Shown piece after piece: positions 54,459-64,000 of a stretch of 64,000 nt of DNA. The stretch is taken from NCBI RefSeq assembly GCF_000420485.1, contig NZ_ATVA01000003.1, positions 1 to 64,000 of the forward strand. The letters run 5' to 3'. This stretch comes from Paucidesulfovibrio longus DSM 6739. GTDB taxonomy: Bacteria > Desulfobacterota > Desulfovibrionia > Desulfovibrionales > Desulfovibrionaceae. Position 1 is the stretch's first letter, and every line of letters begins with the position of its first letter. The notes under the pieces are model-generated. The model was not told the origin of the DNA. It did not search any database and saw only the letters and a list, made by a program, of their open reading frames with translations. Position numbers and translations under genes: made by a program.

Positions 54459-54920
54459 TCACTCCTGGATTTCCCGCCCCAGGCAACGGAAGGAAATGCC
54501 CTGCTGGCCCTGGGTTCCGATCATCACCGTCTCGATGATCGGGGCGTTGACCGTCTTGTCCGCGCGCCAGCGCACCACGAAGTTGGCCCCGGAGCCGCCC
54601 GAGGAATCGCTCTCGTCCACGAGGATTTCCCGCGTGGCCAGCGGCCCCAGACGTTCCGGCTTGAGCAGGTGAACCTTCACCAGCTTGCCCTGCGTGTCGT
54701 AATAGTCCACGCTGGTGAGCATGACCGCGTTGCGGGGATCGGTGTTGCGAATGCTCAGCGTCACCGCGAGGGCGAAGGGCCGCGACTTGGAGCCGTGGTA
54801 AATGTGCGAATAGGCGGGCACGTACACGGTCTGTCCCGTGGATAGATCCTGCGCGAAGACGCTGCCCGGCCAGGCGGCCAGCAACAGCGCTGAGACGATC
54901 GCAAAACGCAAGACGCTCAT
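54459..54920 (-). CDS. Exported DUF3124 protein
   Basis: 153 residues, AGGAGG before ATG. Signal peptide FAIVSALLLAAWPGSVFA. The mature protein has VYVPAYSHIYHGSKSRPFALAVTLSIRN-D and VDYYDTQGKLV, the DUF3124 family pattern (beta-sandwich, periplasmic or outer-membrane-facing). Function unknown. It is convergent with the chemoreceptor. Confidence 0.85.
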   Translation of the reverse strand: MSVLRFAIVSALLLAAWPGSVFAQDLSTGQTVYVPAYSHIYHGSKSRPFALAVTLSIRNTDPRNAVMLTSVDYYDTQGKLVKVHLLKPERLGPLATREILVDESDSSGGSGANFVVRWRADKTVNAPIIETVMIGTQGQQGISFRCLGREIQE

Positions 54921-55058
54921 CGATACCTCCTGTTCCTGATGTTCACGCTTTCTCCATTACGTTACGGCGCGCTCCCGCGCAACGAACTTCGGATTGTTTC
55001 GAACCCGTTTTTCCCGCGCCCCACTTGCCCCGGCCCGTCTGCGGCGGTATGAAGCGGC

Positions 55059-55427
55059 ATGAACAAGAACGCCCCCAAGAAGATGAATGCGGACCCGCAG
55101 CTCCAGGAATCGGAACGCACCCTGATCAACGAGGCCCAGCTCCTGCTGGCCGAGAAGCGCACCTCCCTGGCGGCCATGCGCACGGGCATCGCCATCGTGG
55201 CCCTGCCCATGTCCATCGTCAGCGTGCTCGTGGCCACCTCCAAACTCTACAACCCGCTTGACGTCCTCTACCTCATCGGACCGCTCCTGCTGCTCTGCGG
55301 CGCGCTGATCCTCTTCGGCATCTTCCTGATGCTGCGCTCCCTGCTGCGCATCCGCCACCAGGACAGCCTGATCCTGCGCATCAAGCGCGCGCATCCGCGC
55401 CTCGCGGACCTCATCGACCCGGCCTGA
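55059..55427 (+). CDS. DUF202-like small membrane protein
   Basis: 122 residues. Cytoplasmic N-terminus, then LLLAEKRTSLAAMRTGIAIVAL, which matches the LA-ERT-LAW-RTG motif of DUF202/YidH proteins, and two or three membrane helices (ending LLLLCGALILFGIFLML). A basic C-terminal tail follows. Function unknown. Confidence 0.7.
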   Translation: MNKNAPKKMNADPQLQESERTLINEAQLLLAEKRTSLAAMRTGIAIVALPMSIVSVLVATSKLYNPLDVLYLIGPLLLLCGALILFGIFLMLRSLLRIRHQDSLILRIKRAHPRLADLIDPA

Positions 55428-55493
55428 GGCGCACGCCCCGGCGCGAGGCGTCCAAGCCCCTTGCCCGCCCCCGTTTTCCGGGGTTGACCGTCC

Positions 55494-56732
55494 GTGCCCG
55501 CCGGGAGTATTCAGGTCTTCCCTTCCCGCAAACCTCCCGAACCGGACGGAAATCCCGACGTGCCGAACCTTCTTCTGCTCGCCTTGCTGGCGACCTTTCC
55601 TTCGTTGTCCACGGACATGTACCTGCCCGCCATCCCGCTTTTGGAGCGGATCTGGGGAATTTCCCTGCCCCTGGCCAACCTTTCCCTCGTGGTCTTCTTC
55701 GCCAGCTTCAGCTTCTTCCTTCTGGTGCACGGCCCGCTCTCGGACCGCTTCGGCCGCAGGCCCGTGCTGCTCTGGGGCATCCTGCTCTTCATCGCGGGCA
55801 GCCTGAGCTGCGCCCTGTCCACGTCCATCGGCATGCTCATCGCGGCGCGCGCGGTCCAGGCCGCCGGAGCCGCAGCGGCTTCGTCCCTGTCCCTGGCCCT
55901 GTCCAAGGATCTCTATTCCGGCCAGGACCGCCAGCGCATCCTCGCCTATATCGCCGTGATCCTCTCGGTCTGCCCCATGCTCGCGCCGACCCTCGGCAGC
56001 TGGGTCATGCTCGTGGCCTCCTGGCGCTGGATCTTCGTCTGCCAGGCGGTGCTGGCCCTGGCCGGGCTCTACGGCTCCTTCCGGCTCAAGGAGCCGCTCG
56101 CGAACCGCACCAGGGGCGGCGTCCTGGCCGTGGCCGGACGCTATCTCGTGCTGCTGCGCAACGGCCGATTCCTGCTCGTGACCCTGGCCTTCTCGATCAT
56201 GTCCATGCCCCACTTCGCCTACATCGGCGGCTCGTCGAGCATATTCATCTCGGATTTCGGCGTCAGCGAGCAGGCCTACGGCATCTATTTCGGAATCAAC
56301 GCGCTTGGCCTGATGCTCGGCGCCATGCTCTGCTCGCGCATCGGCGCGGCCCGCGACGGCGGCTTCGTGCTGAACACGGCCCTGTTCGGGCTGCTCGCTT
56401 CGGGCTGCGCCCTGCTGCTCACGGGCGGCTCGACCCCGCTCCGACTGGTGCTGCCCATGTTCTGCTGCACCTTTTTCCTGGGCCTCTCCCGGCCCATCAG
56501 CAACAACATGGTTCTGGAGCAGGTCGAATCCGACGTGGGCGCAGCCTCTTCCGTGCTGACCTTCTGCATCTTCACCCTGGGCGCGTTCGGCATGTGGCTG
56601 ATCTCGCTGGACTGGCACAGCAAGCCCATGCTCGTGGGCGTTCTTGCCGTGCTCGGCGCCCTGACCCCGCTGGCGGCCATGCGCCTCTTCCGGAGGATCG
56701 AACGCCGCGATGCGGAACGCAAAAGCGGCTGA
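55494..56732 (+). CDS. Bcr/CflA-type multidrug MFS exporter
   Basis: 412 residues from GTG 55494 (GTG 55560 also possible and starts nearer the first helix). Twelve predicted helices. The opening PSLSTDMYLPAIPLLERIWG matches the D-x-Y-LP-P motif of the Bcr/CflA (DHA1) group, and MFS motif A is GPLSDRFGRRPVLL. Proton-driven drug efflux is expected; the substrate is unknown. Confidence 0.9.
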   Translation: MPAGSIQVFPSRKPPEPDGNPDVPNLLLLALLATFPSLSTDMYLPAIPLLERIWGISLPLANLSLVVFFASFSFFLLVHGPLSDRFGRRPVLLWGILLFIAGSLSCALSTSIGMLIAARAVQAAGAAAASSLSLALSKDLYSGQDRQRILAYIAVILSVCPMLAPTLGSWVMLVASWRWIFVCQAVLALAGLYGSFRLKEPLANRTRGGVLAVAGRYLVLLRNGRFLLVTLAFSIMSMPHFAYIGGSSSIFISDFGVSEQAYGIYFGINALGLMLGAMLCSRIGAARDGGFVLNTALFGLLASGCALLLTGGSTPLRLVLPMFCCTFFLGLSRPISNNMVLEQVESDVGAASSVLTFCIFTLGAFGMWLISLDWHSKPMLVGVLAVLGALTPLAAMRLFRRIERRDAERKSG

Positions 56733-56830
56733 GGTCCGCGCGGGGATTCCGGACTTCCCCTGCGGGGAAAAAGCGTGGTAGACGGGAGGAGCCGGAAGCG
56801 TTCGCCCGGCAAAGCCCAAAGGACACGAAC

Positions 56831-57658
56831 ATGATCGACTTCCGCATCGACAGGGAGCGCTGCGTGCAGTGCGGCGAGTGCGCCCAGGACTGCCCCATGC
56901 AGATCATCTCCATGGATTCCGGATATCCGGACGTGCCGCCCGAAAAGGAAAGCATCTGCATCAACTGCCAGCACTGCCTGGCCATCTGCCCTTCCGAGGC
57001 GCTCTCCATCCACGGCAGCCGCCCGGAGGACAGCCTTCCCCTCGACGGAGCCCTGCCCCGGCGCGAGGAGCTGGAAACCCTGGTCATGGGCCGCCGCAGC
57101 GTGCGCCGCTACAGCGACGCCCCCGTGGACAAGGGCGAGATCGACAGGCTCCTGCAGGTCGCGTCGTACGCTCCCGCGGCCAGGAACAACGAGGCGCGGC
57201 TGCTGACCGTGGTGGACGACGCCGGGGTCATGGACCAATACCGCAAGCTGACCTACCACGGCCTGAGCCTGGCGGCCAAGAACGATCAAATCCCCCAGTC
57301 CCTGGCTTTTTTCTCCCGCTTTCCGGAAGCCTTCGCCCAGGGCCGCGACGTGATCTTCCGGGGCGCGCCGCACATGCTCGCGGTTTCCAGTCCCAAGGAC
57401 GGCCCCGCCCCGGAGGCCGACTGCTTCATCTGCCTGAGCACCTTCGACCTGCTGGCCACCGGCGCGGGCCTGGGCACCCTCTGGTGCGGGCTGGCCAAGT
57501 GGGCCATGGAAATCGTGCCGGAGATGCGCATCGCGCTGGGCATTCCGGGCGACCACGTTCTCGGATACGTGATGGTCTTCGGCAAGCCCGCCGCGAAGTA
57601 CCGCAGAACCGTCCAGCGCGGCCCGGCCCTTGTCCGGCGACTCAAAATCAAGTCCTGA
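56831..57658 (+). CDS. Ferredoxin-nitroreductase fusion protein
   Basis: 275 residues from ATG 56831. N-terminal two-cluster ferredoxin (residues 1-65) with CVQCGECAQDCP and CINCQHCLAICP, then an FMN-dependent nitroreductase domain (about 85-270: MGRRSVRRYSDAPVDKGEIDRLLQVASYAPAARNN, ATGAGLGTLWCG, LGYVMVFGKP). Such fusions are common in anaerobes and take electrons from ferredoxin. It lies 19 bases before the AlaX-like gene, perhaps in one operon. Confidence 0.92.
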   Translation: MIDFRIDRERCVQCGECAQDCPMQIISMDSGYPDVPPEKESICINCQHCLAICPSEALSIHGSRPEDSLPLDGALPRREELETLVMGRRSVRRYSDAPVDKGEIDRLLQVASYAPAARNNEARLLTVVDDAGVMDQYRKLTYHGLSLAAKNDQIPQSLAFFSRFPEAFAQGRDVIFRGAPHMLAVSSPKDGPAPEADCFICLSTFDLLATGAGLGTLWCGLAKWAMEIVPEMRIALGIPGDHVLGYVMVFGKPAAKYRRTVQRGPALVRRLKIKS

Positions 57659-57677
57659 GGCGGGCAACGAGGAATCC

Positions 57678-58118
57678 ATGGCGAAAATCTACGACGAACG
57701 CATGCACACCGCCGAGCACGTGCTCAACCAGGCCATGGTCCGCACCTTCGGCTGCGGGCGCTGCTTCTCCGCGCACATCAACAAAAAGAAATCCAAGTGC
57801 GACTATCGGTTCGAGCGCCCGATCACGGACGCCGAGGCCGCTGCCCTGGAAGCGCTGGTCAACGAGCAGCTGGCGCGCGACCTCCCGGTGCGCGAGGAAC
57901 TGCTCAGCCGCGAGCGGGCCGCCAGGGAGTTCGATCTTTCCCGCCTTCCCGAAGAGGCCGGGGACGAGGTGCGCATCGTGCGCGTCGGCGACTTCGACGC
58001 CTGCCCCTGCATCGGACCCCACGCCGCGTCCACGGCCGAGCTGGGTCAGATGCGGATCATTTCCCACGACTTCGAAAACGGAGTGCTCCGGCTGCGGTTC
58101 AAGCTCGACGCTTCCTGA
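57678..58118 (+). CDS. Alanyl-tRNA editing protein (AlaX-like)
   Basis: 146 residues from ATG 57678 with GAGGA. The zinc-site pairs HTAEHVLNQA (H-x3-H) and CPCIGPHAAST (C-x3-H type) are those of the second additional domain of threonyl/alanyl-tRNA synthetases. Free-standing forms hydrolyse mischarged tRNA(Ala). The short length indicates a truncated type lacking the N-terminal barrel. Confidence 0.85.
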   Translation: MAKIYDERMHTAEHVLNQAMVRTFGCGRCFSAHINKKKSKCDYRFERPITDAEAAALEALVNEQLARDLPVREELLSRERAAREFDLSRLPEEAGDEVRIVRVGDFDACPCIGPHAASTAELGQMRIISHDFENGVLRLRFKLDAS

Positions 58119-58391
58119 CCTCCGCTTCCCCCGAACCGGCCTGAACGGCCCCTCCTGCGGCGGCCCCTCTGCATCTTCTCCAGCCGCTCCAAACGATTCC
58201 GGAGATTCTTCGGTCCGCCAATCGATTTCCGCGCCTTTACTCTTGAAAAAACCTCCGGTTTAGTGGAAAATGCGACGCTTTTGTTACAATCCGCCCTTTG
58301 CGGAGCGGAGGCTTTTCAGGACCATACGCCCGAACGCCGGGCGATTCGGTTGCGGGATTTATCGCTTTCCACCCAACTTCGAGGAGGATCC

Positions 58392-59138
58392 ATGAAACGC
58401 ATCGTGACCCTGCTGCTGGCCGCCGCCCTGGTCGTCAGCGCCGCCACCGCCTTTGCGGGCAAGCTCGTCGTCGCCACCGACACCAACTTCCCCCCCTTCG
58501 AGTTCAAAGACCCGGCCAGCGGCAAGCACACCGGCTTCGACGTGGAGCTCTGGGACGCCATCGCCAAGGAGATCGGCGCGGAGTACGACCTCCAGCCCAT
58601 GGACTTCAACGGCATCATCCCCGGCCTCCAGTCCAGCCAGATCGACGTGGGCATCGCGGGCATGACCATCAAGCCCGAGCGCGCCGAAGTCGTGGATTTC
58701 TCCGACCCCTACTACAACGCGGGCCTGCTCGTGCTCGTCAAGGCTGACAACGATGCCGTGAACGGCATCGAAGACCTCAAGGGCAAGGTCGTCTCCACCA
58801 AGACCGGCACCACCTCCGAGGACTTCGTCAAGGCCAACGCCCAGGCCGCCGACATCAAGCTCTTCCCCAACAACGACGCCATGTTCATGGAGCTGCTTTC
58901 CGGCGGCGCCGACGCCGTGGTCTTCGACTCCCCGGTCATCGCCGACTTCATGAACAAGGCCGGCAAGGGCCAGGTCAAGGTCGTGGGCCCGCTCTACCAG
59001 GGCCAGTCCTACGGCATCGCCTTCCCCAAGGGCAGCACTGAGATGGTCGCCAAGGTCAACGCCGCGCTGGCCAAGCTGAAGGAAAACGGCACCTACCGCG
59101 CCCTGTACCTGAAGTGGTTCCAGACCGAACCCAAGTAG
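58392..59138 (+). CDS. glnH: Polar amino-acid ABC transporter binding protein (GlnH-like)
   Basis: 248 residues from ATG 58392, strong GGAGGATCC. Signal peptide [18 protein letters not shown]. Family text [38 protein letters not shown], and the ligand-carboxylate site [22 protein letters not shown]. It is first in a glnH-P-Q-type operon. Glutamine is likely but not proven. A hairpin between this gene and the permease would favour expression of the binding protein. Confidence 0.92.
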   Translation: MKRIVTLLLAAALVVSAATAFAGKLVVATDTNFPPFEFKDPASGKHTGFDVELWDAIAKEIGAEYDLQPMDFNGIIPGLQSSQIDVGIAGMTIKPERAEVVDFSDPYYNAGLLVLVKADNDAVNGIEDLKGKVVSTKTGTTSEDFVKANAQAADIKLFPNNDAMFMELLSGGADAVVFDSPVIADFMNKAGKGQVKVVGPLYQGQSYGIAFPKGSTEMVAKVNAALAKLKENGTYRALYLKWFQTEPK

Positions 59139-59162
59139 TTTCGCCGCCAAGCACGTAACGAC

Positions 59163-59196
59163 GAGGGGGCCCGCGTCTCGCGGTCCCCCTCCTTTC
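59163..59196 (+). terminator. Intra-operon attenuator hairpin
   Basis: 13-base-pair stem GAGGGGGCCCGCG / CGCGGTCCCCCTC (one mismatch) with a TCT loop, then CTTTC, between binding-protein and permease genes. Confidence 0.65.
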
Positions 59197-59218
59197 AGTT
59201 TCAACCATCGAGGCATCC

Positions 59219-59890
59219 ATGGCATTCCAATTCGAACCCAGCGTGGTCATAGAGACGCTGCCCATGCTCACGCGCGGCCTCAAGCTGACCATCATCATCA
59301 CCCTCGGCGGGCTGGGCCTCGGCTTTTTCCTCGGCGCCACCGCCGGACTGATGAAGCTCTCGCGCAGCCTGCTGGTGCGCAAGCTCGCCGGCTTCTATGT
59401 GGAAACCATCCGCGGCACCCCCATGCTCGTCCAGGCCATGTTTCTGTATTTCGGCGTGCCCATGGCCGCCGGCATACGCATCCCGCCGCTGATGGCGGGC
59501 ATCCTGGTCATCGCGGTCAACTCCGGCGCCTACATCGCCGAGATCGTGCGCGGTGCGGTCCAGTCCATCAACCCCGGCCAGATGGAAGCGGCCCGCTCCA
59601 TCGGCCTGCGCCGCAGGGACGCCATGATCTACGTGATCTGGCCCCAGGCCTTCAAACGCATGATCCCGCCCCTGGGCAACCAGTTCATCATCAGCCTCAA
59701 GGACACCTCCCTGCTCATGGTCATCGGCGTCGGCGAACTGCTGCGCACCGGGCAGGAAATCGTGGCCGTGAACTTCCGGGCCTTCGAGGTCTACCTCGCC
59801 GTGGCCCTGGTCTACCTGGTCATGACCAATTCCATTTCCTGGGCCTTGCGGCGGCTGGAAATGCGCCTGCAACTCAAGGGCGGCCGCTAG
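59219..59890 (+). CDS. glnP: Polar amino-acid ABC transporter permease
   Basis: 223 residues. About five membrane helices and the His/Glu/Gln-type permease motifs [19 protein letters not shown] and the coupling loop [34 protein letters not shown]. The ATPase gene follows eight bases later. Confidence 0.94.
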   Translation: MAFQFEPSVVIETLPMLTRGLKLTIIITLGGLGLGFFLGATAGLMKLSRSLLVRKLAGFYVETIRGTPMLVQAMFLYFGVPMAAGIRIPPLMAGILVIAVNSGAYIAEIVRGAVQSINPGQMEAARSIGLRRRDAMIYVIWPQAFKRMIPPLGNQFIISLKDTSLLMVIGVGELLRTGQEIVAVNFRAFEVYLAVALVYLVMTNSISWALRRLEMRLQLKGGR

Positions 59891-59898
59891 GAGACGCC

Positions 59899-60630
59899 AT
59901 GATCGAAATCAAGAACCTGCACAAGAGCTTCGGCTCGCTGGAAGTCCTCAAGGGCATCGACCTGAGCATCCGCAAGGGCGAGGTGGTCTGCATCATCGGC
60001 CCTTCCGGCTCCGGAAAGTCCACGGTCCTGCGCTGCATCAACAAGCTGGAGGTGCCCACTTCCGGAACGGTCATCGTGGACGGACACGACATCATGGACC
60101 CGGCGACGGACATCAACTACGTCCGCACCGAGGCGGGCATGGTCTTCCAGCAGTTCAACCTCTTTCCCCACATGAGCGTGCTTGAAAACGTCACCCTCGG
60201 CCCCATCAAGGTCCGGGGACTGAAACGCGCCGACGCGAACAAGCTCGGCCTGGAACTGCTGGACAAGGTCGGCCTTGCGGACAAGCCCAAGGCCTACCCG
60301 GAGCAGCTTTCCGGCGGCCAGAAGCAGCGCGTGGCCATTGCGCGCTCCCTCGCGCTCCAGCCCAAGGCCATGCTCTTCGACGAACCCACCAGCGCCCTCG
60401 ACCCGGAACTGGTCGGCGAGGTGCTCGAGGTCATGAAGCAGCTCGCCCAGGAGGGCATGACCATGATCGTGGTCACCCACGAGATGAACTTCGCGCGGGA
60501 AGTCGCGGACAGGGTCATCTTCATCGACCAGGGCGTGATTCAGGAGCAGAACGAGCCCAGGGAGTTCTTCGCCAATCCTTCGAACCCCCGTCTGCGGGAT
60601 TTCCTCGGCAAGGTCCAGCTCGCCTGCTGA
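59899..60630 (+). CDS. glnQ: Polar amino-acid ABC transporter ATPase
   Basis: 243 residues, AGGAGA before ATG. Walker [11 protein letters not shown]-loop [18 protein letters not shown], signature LSGGQKQR, Walker [20 protein letters not shown]-loop VVTHEM. Complete and typical of the GlnQ/HisP group. Confidence 0.96.
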   Translation: MIEIKNLHKSFGSLEVLKGIDLSIRKGEVVCIIGPSGSGKSTVLRCINKLEVPTSGTVIVDGHDIMDPATDINYVRTEAGMVFQQFNLFPHMSVLENVTLGPIKVRGLKRADANKLGLELLDKVGLADKPKAYPEQLSGGQKQRVAIARSLALQPKAMLFDEPTSALDPELVGEVLEVMKQLAQEGMTMIVVTHEMNFAREVADRVIFIDQGVIQEQNEPREFFANPSNPRLRDFLGKVQLAC

Positions 60631-60644
60631 GCCGGGCTGTCCGC

Positions 60645-60680
60645 AAAGCGCCTGCCGGACCGTTGTCCGGCGGGCGCTTT
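60645..60680 (+). terminator. Terminator after glnQ-like gene
   Basis: 16-base-pair stem AAAGCGCCTGCCGGAC / GTCCGGCGGGCGCTTT with a CGTT loop, no long T-run. Confidence 0.65.
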
Positions 60681-60842
60681 GGGCCGCTGCCGCCGAATGC
60701 CGCCTTCGCGGAAGGCGGACCGGGGCGGCGCAATGGACAGGGCGGCGGCTTTCGAGCTAGACTCCCTTCGCGTTCAGAGTACGCGGCTTTCGCCGCCCGG
60801 CCACGTGATCGCCCACTCAACAGCGCAAGCCGCAGGACAGCC

Positions 60843-64000
<3,158 letters not shown>

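Overview
The window reads as a chromosomal segment of a high-GC, motile, anaerobic deltaproteobacterium, most likely of the Desulfovibrionaceae/sulfate-reducer type. This is inferred from gene content only: a tungsten/molybdenum aldehyde ferredoxin oxidoreductase, several ferredoxin-type proteins, a nitroreductase fused to a ferredoxin domain, an ADP-forming acyl-CoA synthetase, many hybrid kinases and chemotaxis proteins, and the rlmE-yebC-ruvC-ruvA-ruvB order. No rRNA gene lies in the window, so the species is not determined.

Positions 1-5950 form an accessory island that is visibly richer in A+T from about 1,300 to 5,450. It holds a broken AAA-ATPase fragment, a ParD/RelE-type toxin-antitoxin pair, an inovirus Gp2-like (YagK/YfjJ-domain) protein with its own terminator, a small AlpA/excisionase-like DNA-binding protein, and a divergent 836-residue protein resembling DUF927 whose nucleotide-binding motifs are decayed. 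The island abuts the 3' end of a tRNA-Ala(CGC) gene. A second 25-base copy of the tRNA anticodon arm lies 177 bases away. No integrase is seen.

Positions 6561-14400 return to high-GC core genes: a membrane protein fused to a cytidylate-kinase-like domain, a CgeB-type glycosyltransferase, rlmE, yebC, the Holliday-junction genes ruvC-ruvA-ruvB, and a two-receiver diguanylate cyclase. After an 890-base A+T-rich intergenic region comes a glycine-betaine/proline ABC operon (15267-18163). It is followed on the minus strand by three exported proteins built from shared, unrecognised domains (18224-21886). This is the best candidate here for an undescribed system.

Positions 22118-34200 hold a YitT-family protein, a DUF401 permease, a degenerate GGDEF protein, a TPR protein, and a tightly packed operon of aldehyde ferredoxin oxidoreductase, a duplicated class II aldolase and a class I glutamine amidotransferase. 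Tex, a DUF2087 protein and PpnP follow.

Positions 34300-49500 hold a polyferredoxin, two tandem exported paralogues, TypA, an RlpA-like lipoprotein, CheV, a four-PAS hybrid kinase, a MotA-like mini membrane protein, a DJ-1/PfpI protein, small membrane and coiled-coil proteins, and an ADP-forming acyl-CoA synthetase. Positions 49500-64000 hold a TauE-type exporter, a FadR-type regulator with a perfect operator over its own start, a newly noticed 39-codon gene, a large chemoreceptor, DUF3124 and DUF202-like proteins, a Bcr/CflA exporter, a ferredoxin-nitroreductase, an AlaX-like editing protein, a polar amino-acid ABC transporter (glnH-P-Q type), and an unorthodox hybrid kinase that runs off the window.
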